This document shows positions 1 through 8,814 of a DNA stretch of 64,000 nt, in pieces (within the stretch, counting starts at the first letter, position 1; the number at the start of each line of letters is the position of its first letter). The notes beneath the pieces were generated by a model. It was not told where the DNA came from. It saw only the letters and a list, made by a program, of their open reading frames with translations, and made no database searches. Location: the NCBI GenBank assembly GCA_018267275.1, contig JAFDYV010000002.1, positions 62,001 to 126,000 of the forward strand. Direction: 5' to 3'. Source of the DNA: Bacteroidota bacterium (GTDB taxonomy: Bacteria > Bacteroidota > Bacteroidia > Cytophagales > Cyclobacteriaceae). A program made the position numbers and the translations under genes.

Positions 1-96
1 ACTCGCCACCTCCACAGTATACGACTCGAGCTCTAAATTATCTTTTAAGCCTAGCTGCATCGCTGGCTCATCTTCAACAATTAGGATTTTGCTCAT
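1..96 (-). CDS. Response regulator, N-terminal part (cut by window edge)
   Basis: The minus-strand frame starts with ATG at 94-96 and runs off the window after 32 codons. It begins MSKILIVEDEPAMQLGLKDN, the classic first strand of a receiver domain with the acidic pair (E8, D9) that binds Mg2+ near the phospho-acceptor aspartate. The phospho-acceptor and output domain lie outside the window, so the regulator class cannot be told. It follows the histidine kinase at 191-1750 on the same strand after 94 bases, so the two probably form one two-component system, with the kinase transcribed first. Confidence 0.85.
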   Translation of the reverse strand, partial: MSKILIVEDEPAMQLGLKDNLELESYTVEVAS

Positions 97-190
97 ATTT
101 TTTCAGAATTGACTCGTGCAAGAAAGACTATTGGAGCAAGAGCTAGTTTAAGTTGCACAATTTTAAATTTTCTCATTTTTAGATTTCAAG

Positions 191-1750
191 TTAGACGAGC
201 GGCAAATAAACAATGAAATTTGATCCCTTCCCCAATTCACTGTCGACTGAAATCCTACCACCCTGTTGTTCCAAAAGTTGTTTCACTAATGAGAGCCCGA
301 GGCCCGTGCCCCTGCTCTTTGCCAAATCACCACTAGACACGCGATAGAATTTATCAAAAATATGCTTTTGATCTGCTTTGCTAATGCCCACCCCAAAATC
401 CCGAACCGAAACAAAGCCCATCTTTTCATCATTACCGATACGAATTTCAATTTTCTTTGTTTCATTACTGTACTTCACTGCATTGTCAAGTAGGTTAATG
501 AAAATTTCTGTAAAAGCTTCTTTATCGCCCAAAACAGTTGTGTCGTTGATCTCTTCGATTGAATAAACAAAACCCTTATTCCTCAAATGAAAATCATACG
601 TGCTTAAAACTTCTCTTATTTCTAAATGAAGTTGAATCGGTTGAGCGTGAAGTTTCTTTTTTCCGGCCTCCGTTTGGCTGAAATTCAGAATCTTATTGAC
701 GATTCCGGTCAGTCGGTGCGTCTCCTTATTAATGATGCTGTAGTATTCTTTCTTTTTTTCTTCCGAGGTTACTCTTCCCATTTCTAATGTTTCGGCAAAC
801 ATGCTGATGAGCGCAAGCGGAGTGCGTATCTCGTGCGACACGTTGGCGACAAAGTCAGCTTTGTTTTGAGCTAGTTGTACTTCCTTTTTTACACTTCTAA
901 AGGCAAGAACCAAGGCCACGATTAACACCACGTCCAAGCCGACTAACAAGTACAAATTGGTTGTGGTACGTTGCCTCACCAATTGCTGTAACGATGCGCC
1001 TTTGGGCGTTATGGCCAATGAATAATTGGGAAATACCCACAAGTCTTTGGTGAGGGAGGTATTTTGTATTGAAATGGTATCGCGCTGGTCTGTGGCATAC
1101 ACCCGATTGTTGTTTGCCTTGTTGAAAACATTTAAGTTAAACTGGTCTTTGGAGATCTTATTCAGCTGAGGGCCTACCACATTTTCAATAAACAACTCTG
1201 CATCTATTGTGAATCCGGCTACCTGCCATGGATTAGCATTTCCATCGATAATGAAAATCAGATTTTGGAAGGTGGGGTCCATAGATGGAATACTCTCAAT
1301 TTTTTGAAAACCGCTTTTTCGGTATTTCAGCAATTGTTGGATTTTTTCGTTGCTCTTCATCAAAGCTGCTTCGACTAAGTTTTTTGAGTTGGCTGATTGA
1401 CTACTGTCTAAGCTGTATAACTGTATGGTTCCTTTCTCGTGCGTGGTGTCGACCACAAAAGCGGCCTGAATAGATGAGTTGAGCAACAGCAAGTTATTGA
1501 GTGAGGGAGGTAGTTCGCCCTTTGTATGTTCCTCTTTTTGGCTGATGGATGCTTTGGCCATCCAACTGTTGACAGTGGCATCGGAAATCTGATTTACTGA
1601 AAAGAGAATGGCCTCTAGCTGTTTCTGGTAGATTTGTTCAATCATCTTCTCATCCTTTGAGAGAGAAGAGATTTCATACACCGAAAAGAACAATGCCGGG
1701 ATGAGAAAAATAGCTATTAGAATTAGGGCAATCCTTTTGGTGGCAGACAT
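191..1750 (-). CDS. Membrane sensor histidine kinase
   Basis: This 519-residue protein is a two-component sensor kinase. A first membrane helix lies near residues 6-26, followed by a periplasmic sensor region of about 240 residues with no recognisable domain, then a second helix near 267-286. The HisKA dimerisation domain follows, with the H-box NVSHEIRTPL; its histidine, near residue 308, is the phosphorylation site. The HATPase domain has an N-box (INLLDNAVKYS), a G1 box (DFGVGIS) and a G2 box (GTGLGLSLV). No HAMP domain is evident between helix 2 and the H-box. The response regulator starting at 96 lies just downstream and is the likely partner. The signal sensed is unknown. The gene is complete and typical in length. 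Confidence 0.93.
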   Translation of the reverse strand: MSATKRIALILIAIFLIPALFFSVYEISSLSKDEKMIEQIYQKQLEAILFSVNQISDATVNSWMAKASISQKEEHTKGELPPSLNNLLLLNSSIQAAFVVDTTHEKGTIQLYSLDSSQSANSKNLVEAALMKSNEKIQQLLKYRKSGFQKIESIPSMDPTFQNLIFIIDGNANPWQVAGFTIDAELFIENVVGPQLNKISKDQFNLNVFNKANNNRVYATDQRDTISIQNTSLTKDLWVFPNYSLAITPKGASLQQLVRQRTTTNLYLLVGLDVVLIVALVLAFRSVKKEVQLAQNKADFVANVSHEIRTPLALISMFAETLEMGRVTSEEKKKEYYSIINKETHRLTGIVNKILNFSQTEAGKKKLHAQPIQLHLEIREVLSTYDFHLRNKGFVYSIEEINDTTVLGDKEAFTEIFINLLDNAVKYSNETKKIEIRIGNDEKMGFVSVRDFGVGISKADQKHIFDKFYRVSSGDLAKSRGTGLGLSLVKQLLEQQGGRISVDSELGKGSNFIVYLPLV

Positions 1751-1825
1751 CCAGTGTTTGAATTTTATAAGGCAACACCAAAGTTCGCAAAAGTTTTGAT
1801 TGGACGGTGTAAAAAATTGTAATGG

Positions 1826-4273
1826 CTACTCGCTTCTCAAACTTTCTGTCGGATTACTGATCGCTGCCTTGATGGCCTGCGTACTTACGGTGGTTACGGC
1901 AATTACAATTGCGGTCAATCCTACCAACCCAAAAACCCACCAACTTATTTCGATTCGATAAGCAAAATCTTGTAGCCATTGCGTAATGCCGTACAAAGCG
2001 ATGGGAGTGGCAATCACCAGTGCAATCAATACCAACACCGCAAAGTCTTTTGACAATAGGCCTACGATGCTTTTCACGGAAGCACCGAGCACTTTTCGAA
2101 TTCCAATTTCTTTGGTGCGCGATTGAGCGGCATACGTGGCAAGGCCCCAAAGACCCAAACATGAAATGAACATCGCCAAACCTGAAAAGATCTTGAATAA
2201 AATGAACAAACGCTGCTCGGCCATGTAGAAGGAGTCAATTTGCTCATCAAGAAATTTATATGAGAAAATGCCTTCCGGGTAAGCAACCTTCCAAGCGGTT
2301 TCGATGGCTGCGATGGTTTCAAGCACGTTGCTTCCAGCTTCAATTTTGATGCCCGCTTGTTCATATTCACGCGCATTAGGTGTTATCAAAGTTGGCTTAA
2401 TAGCTTCTCTCAGCGAGCCGGTATTAAAATCAGAAACCACGCCAATGATTTCCACGTTGCCACCATTCATTCCCATCCAAAGATTTTTGCCTATAGCCGC
2501 GCTGTTGGATTCAAACCCCATGTCACGAATCAGCGTTTCGTTCACGACTGACCTCATAACACGTTGTTCACTCGGCAATAACCGCGAAGAATATGAAGTG
2601 TCACGCGCCTCCAGCAATCGGCCCGCCAGCAACTTCATTCCATACATCTTGCAAAAATTATCATCTGCGAAAATCAACGTTAGTTCATGACGGTCTTTAT
2701 CATCTCGATTCGTCTTGGTCATGATGGTACCCCAATGCCCCGCATTGCTCGGGGTGGCGGTCGCGAATGAAACACCGGTTACAGCAGTAATTTTGGATAG
2801 CTCGTTTCGAAAAACTTCATGTTTATTAGTACGAGATTGGATATCTACGTTAATCACATTGTCTTTATTAAAGCCAAGGCTTTTGCTCCTCATAAAGCTT
2901 ACTTGCTGTGCGATTAGAATTACCACCATCAACAAGCCGACTGAGATGGTGAACTGGGCCACAACTAAACCTTTGCGAAGCCAGTTTGAACCATCGCCCG
3001 CGCTTGAAATTTTACTCCCTTTTAGCGTGAGCGCGGGATTGAATTTGGAAATCACCCAGGCTGGATAGATCCCTGCCAAGAGTCCAGTTACGATAATCCC
3101 AACTAAAATGACGGATAGCAAAACTGGAGAATTCATCAGGTCAAACGAAATCCTTTTATCTAATAATGAATTGAGATACGGCAAACAAAGTTGCGAAAGC
3201 GCTATTGCCAAAATACCGGAGATAAAGGTGAGTGTCCATGCTTCGGATAAGAATTGTGTTATGAGATTGAACTTTCCTGCACCTACCGATTTACGCACGC
3301 CCACTTCCTTTGCACGAGTGAGTGCTTGTGCTGTGGAGAGATTCATGAAGTTGATGCAGGCGAGCGCCAGTACGGCTGCGCCAATAGCGCCAAAAAACCA
3401 TAACCAACTTTTAGAAACGGACTGTACCCAATGTCCGCCACCACCCAATTCACCATTGAAATGCACGTCATCCAAACGTTGTAGCTCAAAATCGCTTTTG
3501 TAAAATTTGGGCATGTTTGGGTCAGAATTAAGGTGCTTATTAGCGATGGCCGTGAGTTGTGATTGAATGATTTTTAAGTCAGTATTTTTCGGAATTGATA
3601 CCAGTGTTTCGGTTCCTGATACATAGGACCAGCCATCCAAGTTATCCTTTAGAAAGTTTTCAGTGTACGCATGAGATACAAAAACATTGACAGGTAAATG
3701 CGTGTTAGGCGGCATATCTTTCACGATAGCACTTATTGTAAATTCAAACGTTCCCCCACTTTTAAAACCAATGGTCTTGCCGATGGGGTCTTCGTTGCCA
3801 AAGAATTTTCGTGCGGTTGACTCCGTAAGGATAGCTTGATATGGTTTGCGTAGTGTTTTGTATAAATCACCTTTAAGAGGTTCTAAATTAAAAAGCTCCA
3901 GAAACTCCGGCTCTACTGCCAGCACTTTATCTTCTCTAAATTTCTTCTGTGCTGAGACCTCCACAATGTTGGTGTACACCGGATGTGCAAAACTCACATT
4001 CTCGATACCACTCATTTCTGTGCGAACGGCATTGGCCAACGGAAAGGGAGTTGAAAAGTGATAGTTCACTTTACCTGATTCATCCCACTTAGAGATAATT
4101 CGATAGGTACGTTCAGCTTTTTCGTGGTATGCATCAAAACTCAATTCATATTGAATAAATAGCGTAATCAAAATGCATACAGTAATGCCGAGTGTCAACC
4201 CAGTGATGTGAAGCGAAGTATTTAATTTCTGTCGGCTAAGGTGACGGAAAACGATTTTCAGGTTGTGTAACAT
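1826..4273 (-). CDS. FtsX/MacB-like ABC transporter permease (815 aa)
   Basis: A large inner-membrane permease of the type common in Bacteroidota: an N-terminal helix, a MacB-type periplasmic domain, a three-helix FtsX block, a second periplasmic domain, and a C-terminal three-helix FtsX block. FtsX signatures are ACINFMNLSTAQALTRAKEV in the middle and RTKEIGIRKVLGASV near the C-terminus. Such proteins normally pair with an ATPase and act mechanically on periplasmic substrates; no ATPase gene is in the window. I start it at the ATG at 4271-4273 (MLHNLKIVFRHL) rather than the TTG five codons upstream, because the family begins with this M-L-x-N/H pattern. It lies 30 bases after a paralogous permease gene and is probably co-transcribed with it. 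The substrate is unknown. Confidence 0.9.
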   Translation of the reverse strand: MLHNLKIVFRHLSRQKLNTSLHITGLTLGITVCILITLFIQYELSFDAYHEKAERTYRIISKWDESGKVNYHFSTPFPLANAVRTEMSGIENVSFAHPVYTNIVEVSAQKKFREDKVLAVEPEFLELFNLEPLKGDLYKTLRKPYQAILTESTARKFFGNEDPIGKTIGFKSGGTFEFTISAIVKDMPPNTHLPVNVFVSHAYTENFLKDNLDGWSYVSGTETLVSIPKNTDLKIIQSQLTAIANKHLNSDPNMPKFYKSDFELQRLDDVHFNGELGGGGHWVQSVSKSWLWFFGAIGAAVLALACINFMNLSTAQALTRAKEVGVRKSVGAGKFNLITQFLSEAWTLTFISGILAIALSQLCLPYLNSLLDKRISFDLMNSPVLLSVILVGIIVTGLLAGIYPAWVISKFNPALTLKGSKISSAGDGSNWLRKGLVVAQFTISVGLLMVVILIAQQVSFMRSKSLGFNKDNVINVDIQSRTNKHEVFRNELSKITAVTGVSFATATPSNAGHWGTIMTKTNRDDKDRHELTLIFADDNFCKMYGMKLLAGRLLEARDTSYSSRLLPSEQRVMRSVVNETLIRDMGFESNSAAIGKNLWMGMNGGNVEIIGVVSDFNTGSLREAIKPTLITPNAREYEQAGIKIEAGSNVLETIAAIETAWKVAYPEGIFSYKFLDEQIDSFYMAEQRLFILFKIFSGLAMFISCLGLWGLATYAAQSRTKEIGIRKVLGASVKSIVGLLSKDFAVLVLIALVIATPIALYGITQWLQDFAYRIEISWWVFGLVGLTAIVIAVTTVSTQAIKAAISNPTESLRSE

Positions 4274-4303
4274 ATTTCTATTCTGCAATTTAGAAACTAA
4301 CCA

Positions 4304-6670
4304 TTACTCGCTTCTCAAACTCCTGGTTGGGTTCATCACCGCGGCTTTCAGCGCCTGTGTGCTCACAATAATGAGTGCCAATACCAAAGCAAAAACACCT
4401 ACCGCCAGCAGCACCCACCACGCCACTTCAATTCGGTATTCGTAGCGTTGCAGAAAATCATTTAGAAACCACCATGAAACAGGCGCTGAAATAAGGAAAG
4501 CCAAAATCACTAAGCGTGAAAAGTCTTTTGAGATCAGCAATACCAGGCTGGAAACGCTAGCTCCCATCACTTTTCGAATTCCTACTTCTTTGGTACGCTG
4601 CTCAGCTGTAAAGGCCGCCAGGCCAAACAATCCAAGGCAAGTGATAAATATGGCGAGTCCTGCAAATATTCCGGCTAGGCGGCTGATCAGGTTGATGCTA
4701 GAGAACTTCTTTTCAAAGTCTACATCAGTGAACCTGTATTGGAATGGATAGTTGGGATTTAGTTTTTTAAACACTGCCTCAACTTTGGCCATGGAAGCTG
4801 GCAAATCGTTAGTCTTTGTTAGCCGAAGCGTTACAGTGCTGCTCCAACTAGGATCAAATAGCAACGTCATGGGTTGCACTGGCGTGTACGGAGAATCCAT
4901 CACCATATCAGGTATTACGCCCACAATGTTGAATTGTGTGTTATTGATTTCAAGTTTCTTGCCGATCGGGTCGGTCATACCCATTATCTTAAGGGCAGCT
5001 TCGTTTACGATTACTGAAAGCGAGTCATTGAATTCACGAGAGAAATCACGCCCCTCAATCATTTTCACGCCCATGGTTTGAATGTAGTCGTATTCCGTAG
5101 CGATGGTGCTAAAGGCCACGCGCTGCGTGTTTTCTTTGCCTTGCCACTTCACTTCGTTGTTTGAAAAAATGGCCGTCACGGGGCTGTTGCTTTTGCAAAC
5201 TGATTGCACCACTCCCGTGCGCAACAACTCTTCGCGAATGCTAGAAAAGTTATCTCGCATTTCACCGTTTATCCACATCTGAATTAAGTTCTCGCGGTCG
5301 TAGCCCATGTCGCGGTTTTTTACAAATTGTATTTGCTGGTATATCACGATTGTGCCAACAATAAGGAAAATTGAAAACCCAAATTGGAGCGTCACCAGCA
5401 CTTTACGAGGGGTTGAAGCGCCTTTGCCCAAGTTTACCTTTCCCTTCAATACCTTTACTGCATCAAATGACGACAGGTATAAGGAAGGGTAACTGCCCGA
5501 AAGCGTGCCAATGAGTAGCACCAATCCGATGGCAGCCAACCACAATTGCCCATCCCCATAGTCGATGAATATGTTTTTCTTTACCAGCAAATTATAGCTG
5601 GGCAATGCCAACTCAACCAGTACTATAGCTAACAAAAAGGCAATGGCAGTCACCGTAATTGATTCTCCCAAAAACTGAAATATTAATTCTTTTCTGCGTG
5701 AGCCAATGCTTTTTCGAATACCAACTTCGCGCGCACGGCTCTCGCTCCTTGCGGTAGCCAGGTTCATAAAATTGATGCACGCAATAATCAATACGAAAAT
5801 GGCAATGGCGGTGAACAGACGTACATATACAATTTGCCCCCCAGTGTTTACGCCTTCTTCCCAATTGGAGTAGAGTCGCCACATGCTCATGGGGTGCAAT
5901 AGCAACTTGGCAGTTGGTGACTTTGGATTGTTATCGCGTATCAGATTCACAACAGCCTTTTCCACATCGTCTTTGCTGGCACCATCTTGCAGAAGTACAT
6001 ACATTTGAAAGCTGTTACTATCCCAGCTCGTTTTTGCAAAGTTCCTGATCCAGGGATTTGTTTTTTCGTAGTAACTGAATGGTAGAATGTAGTCATATTC
6101 TAAGAAGGATTGCTTAGGGGAGTCTTTGACGACTCCGGTGACTTTCAATTCGTCCGAATTGTCAATTCTGATAGTTTTGTTCAGTGCGTCTGTGCTGTTG
6201 AACAAAGCTTTGGCAGTCGACTCAGTGATAACAATACTCGTAAGTTCATTCAATGCAGTGGCGGGGTCGCCCGATAGCCACTCATAAGTGAACACCTTGA
6301 AAAAATCTTCGGAGGCATTTAAGCCGTACTTGTTTAGTCGGGTTTCACCTACTTGTAACATGTTGCCTTCGCCCCAATTCGTCATTACCACGTGCTTGAT
6401 GCCACTCGATTGCGCGAGCAATGCCTCTTTTAATGGGTATGGCTGGTTATTACCCGTGCCGATGTGGCCGTTCCACTCTGCCTGGTTATATACTTTGTAG
6501 ATATTGTTATAGTTGACGTGGAATGTATCGTAAGAATACTCATCTGCCACCCACAGAAAAATCAGAATGCTTGAGGCAAGCCCAATGGCTAGTCCACCGA
6601 TGTTAATGATCGAATACGTTTGGTTTTTCACCAAACTCCTGAAAGCAATTTTGATGTAGTTGCGCAGCAT
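4304..6670 (-). CDS. FtsX/MacB-like ABC transporter permease (788 aa)
   Basis: This is a paralogue of the permease at 1826-4273 and has the same order: N-terminal helix, MacB-like periplasmic domain, FtsX block (ACINFMNLATARSESRAREV), second periplasmic domain, C-terminal FtsX block (EQRTKEVGIRKVMGASV). The C-terminal tail MNPTRSLRSE matches the SNPTESLRSE tail of its neighbour. I place the start at the ATG at 6668-6670 (MLRNYIKIAFRSL), not at the in-frame TTG at 6691, since the paralogue and the family start this way. No nucleotide-binding subunit is adjacent. The role is probably export or envelope remodelling linked to the neighbouring two-component system, but this is inferred from position only. 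A 6-bp inverted repeat, TGGCAC/GTGCCA (6684-6689, 6705-6710), lies just upstream. Confidence 0.9.
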   Translation of the reverse strand: MLRNYIKIAFRSLVKNQTYSIINIGGLAIGLASSILIFLWVADEYSYDTFHVNYNNIYKVYNQAEWNGHIGTGNNQPYPLKEALLAQSSGIKHVVMTNWGEGNMLQVGETRLNKYGLNASEDFFKVFTYEWLSGDPATALNELTSIVITESTAKALFNSTDALNKTIRIDNSDELKVTGVVKDSPKQSFLEYDYILPFSYYEKTNPWIRNFAKTSWDSNSFQMYVLLQDGASKDDVEKAVVNLIRDNNPKSPTAKLLLHPMSMWRLYSNWEEGVNTGGQIVYVRLFTAIAIFVLIIACINFMNLATARSESRAREVGIRKSIGSRRKELIFQFLGESITVTAIAFLLAIVLVELALPSYNLLVKKNIFIDYGDGQLWLAAIGLVLLIGTLSGSYPSLYLSSFDAVKVLKGKVNLGKGASTPRKVLVTLQFGFSIFLIVGTIVIYQQIQFVKNRDMGYDRENLIQMWINGEMRDNFSSIREELLRTGVVQSVCKSNSPVTAIFSNNEVKWQGKENTQRVAFSTIATEYDYIQTMGVKMIEGRDFSREFNDSLSVIVNEAALKIMGMTDPIGKKLEINNTQFNIVGVIPDMVMDSPYTPVQPMTLLFDPSWSSTVTLRLTKTNDLPASMAKVEAVFKKLNPNYPFQYRFTDVDFEKKFSSINLISRLAGIFAGLAIFITCLGLFGLAAFTAEQRTKEVGIRKVMGASVSSLVLLISKDFSRLVILAFLISAPVSWWFLNDFLQRYEYRIEVAWWVLLAVGVFALVLALIIVSTQALKAAVMNPTRSLRSE

Positions 6671-6795
6671 GTCAATTTGTTTTTGGCACAACGACTACAA
6701 TATCGTGCCAGCGCAGAAACACTGTTGTTTATTGACGAAATAAGGGTTTTTGTTAAGTTTTGTTGTCGGATGCGGACAAAAACGTCCGATTGCGG

Positions 6796-8796
6796 TCAAT
6801 TTGTATGCCCGTGATACCTCCGCTCTTTTTCGCGCTCCAAGTCTTCGCGTTCTCGTTTGATGCGAACTTTAGCGGTGGGTCCTACCAAAATGGGCACGCG
6901 CTCTACTTCAACATTCGCCAATTCAAGTCCATACATTTCTTTAGTGGCAAGGCTATGCTTTTTGATGAACCTGTAGCCTTGAATAATCAAATTGTCAAAC
7001 GAAGAAATCTCACTGTCTACCGATGCCAGCGAGTGCAGTATGATGAACTTGAAGTCGGCAGGCATGGCGTACTTGTGCAAAGAATCATAATGGCTTACAG
7101 TATCAATTTCGTTGTTCTCGGCCATTTCTTGAACAATCTTATTGAAAAGTAGATTTACCCGGTGGTCCGCTTTAAAGCCCAATTTAATCTTTACAAAAAA
7201 ACAACGTTTAGGAATGATCGTGTCAACGGAATATTTTGAAGTATAAGGACTGTCTACTGTATCCACATGAACAAACCAATAACAGTCTGCACGTTTGGGT
7301 TTCTTTTTGAAAATCGAGTAGATGATATTGGAGTCAATGTAGCGCTTGCTATCGGCCACCGACATGTAAACCAAATTGGTCGCTTCCTTGGGTATCGATT
7401 GGTCTACTTGCAAATCTTGCAGCATGGGCACGTAGTGCTTCAAGTCAACAAACTCTGTGTGCCTGTCTCGCAAAATGCGCGCGCGCAGCAAAATGTACAT
7501 CATCAGAAAGAAAACAATGGCGATGGCAAATGTAATCCACCCTCCGTGCACAAACTTGTCGAGATTAGAAACTAAAAAAGCACCTTCAATAATCACAAAC
7601 ACAAGGGCAATAGCGATGGAGCGATAAATAGATTTTCTTGAGCTGGCAAAATAAAATACCAACAGCACCGTGGTCATTAACATATTGAAGGTGATGGCCA
7701 AGCCGTAAGCACCCTGCATGTTGTCTGATTTTTCGAAGTGAAATACCACCAGCGCACTTCCCACCAATAAAATCCAATTGATGGCCGGCACATAAATTTG
7801 GCCCATCATTTGACTTGGGTATCGCACGCGGGTGGCAGGCCACAATTTTAATTTCATCGCTTCATTCACAAGCGTAAATGTACCCGATATCAACGCTTGG
7901 CTGGCAATGATGGTGGCCGCAGTGGCAATTACCACACCAAATATCAATAGCCATTCCGGAATCATTGAAAAAAACGGAGTGATTTCCCCAAGCTTTTGGC
8001 CCTCGTAGTTAGATAAAATCCACGCACCTTGGCCAAAATAATTTAGCAGCAGCGCCACTTTCACAAAGCCCCAACCCGCCCGTATATTCGATTTTCCGCA
8101 GTGACCTAAATCAGAGTACATAGCCTCTGCGCCAGTAGTACATAAAAACACGGCACCCAATAGCCAAAAACCACCCGGAAATTTGACAAGTAGGTCGTAA
8201 GCGTAGACCGGGTTGATGGCTTGCAATACCTCAAGGCGACCAAAAAGTTCATAAGCACCTATGGCTGCGATAAAGGTAAACCAAAGCAACATCACAGGTC
8301 CAAATGTTTTGCCTACTACACTCGTCCCGAACTGCTGAAAAACAAAAAGCACCGCCAGTATGGCGATCACAATGGTTACAATGGTGTTTGTCGTAATATC
8401 AGGCACCAAAGTTTTGATTCCCTCTACTGCTGACGTTACCGAAATAGCGGGAGTAATAAAACCATCTGCTAGCAACGTACAGCATCCAATAATCGCAGGA
8501 AATATTACCCAGGCAGCTCGGTATTTGCGCACCAATGCATACAATGCAAAAATGCCGCCTTCACCTTTGTTATCTGCACTTAAAGCCAAGTAGATGTACT
8601 TAATGGAGGTAATGATGGTGAGCGTCCAAAACACACACGACAGTCCACCAAAAATCAACTCTCGCGAAACAACATGTTCGCCCACAATAAATCTGAAGGT
8701 ATAGATGGGAGACGTACCGATGTCACCGTAAATGATCCCAAGCGACACCAAAACGCCCGCCCAAGAAAGACGATGCGTACGAGAACTCGTCTCCAT
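6796..8796 (-). CDS. kup: Kup-family potassium transporter, second of a tandem pair
   Basis: This 666-residue protein belongs to the KUP/HAK/KT family, which in characterised bacteria imports K+ with H+. The N-terminal signature GIIYGDIGTSPIYTF is present, followed by about twelve hydrophobic segments up to about residue 440 and a hydrophilic cytosolic C-terminal domain of about 200 residues. Motifs such as TTGAEAMYSDLGHCG and ASQALISGTFTLVNEA are intact. It lies 18 bases downstream of a close paralogue (8815-10821), which itself lies 7 bases after ndh, so the three form an operon. The cytosolic tails of the two copies are visibly more alike than their membrane parts. The family call is firm; a difference in affinity between the copies is only a guess. 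Confidence 0.95.
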   Translation of the reverse strand: METSSRTHRLSWAGVLVSLGIIYGDIGTSPIYTFRFIVGEHVVSRELIFGGLSCVFWTLTIITSIKYIYLALSADNKGEGGIFALYALVRKYRAAWVIFPAIIGCCTLLADGFITPAISVTSAVEGIKTLVPDITTNTIVTIVIAILAVLFVFQQFGTSVVGKTFGPVMLLWFTFIAAIGAYELFGRLEVLQAINPVYAYDLLVKFPGGFWLLGAVFLCTTGAEAMYSDLGHCGKSNIRAGWGFVKVALLLNYFGQGAWILSNYEGQKLGEITPFFSMIPEWLLIFGVVIATAATIIASQALISGTFTLVNEAMKLKLWPATRVRYPSQMMGQIYVPAINWILLVGSALVVFHFEKSDNMQGAYGLAITFNMLMTTVLLVFYFASSRKSIYRSIAIALVFVIIEGAFLVSNLDKFVHGGWITFAIAIVFFLMMYILLRARILRDRHTEFVDLKHYVPMLQDLQVDQSIPKEATNLVYMSVADSKRYIDSNIIYSIFKKKPKRADCYWFVHVDTVDSPYTSKYSVDTIIPKRCFFVKIKLGFKADHRVNLLFNKIVQEMAENNEIDTVSHYDSLHKYAMPADFKFIILHSLASVDSEISSFDNLIIQGYRFIKKHSLATKEMYGLELANVEVERVPILVGPTAKVRIKREREDLEREKERRYHGHTN

Positions 8797-8814
8797 AAAA
8801 AGAATTGTTTACGA

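Noticed and set aside
6684..6710. Possible sigma-54 promoter (minus-strand TGGCAC followed by TTGT) upstream of the FtsX-type permeases
   Set aside because: The spacing is 4 rather than 5 bases and the GC of the -12 box is missing; the TGGCAC/GTGCCA inverted repeat explains the match equally well.
6771..6787. Hairpin CGGAC-AAAAAC-GTCCG after the second kup gene as a terminator
   Set aside because: The stem is only 5 bp and no T-run follows on the minus strand.
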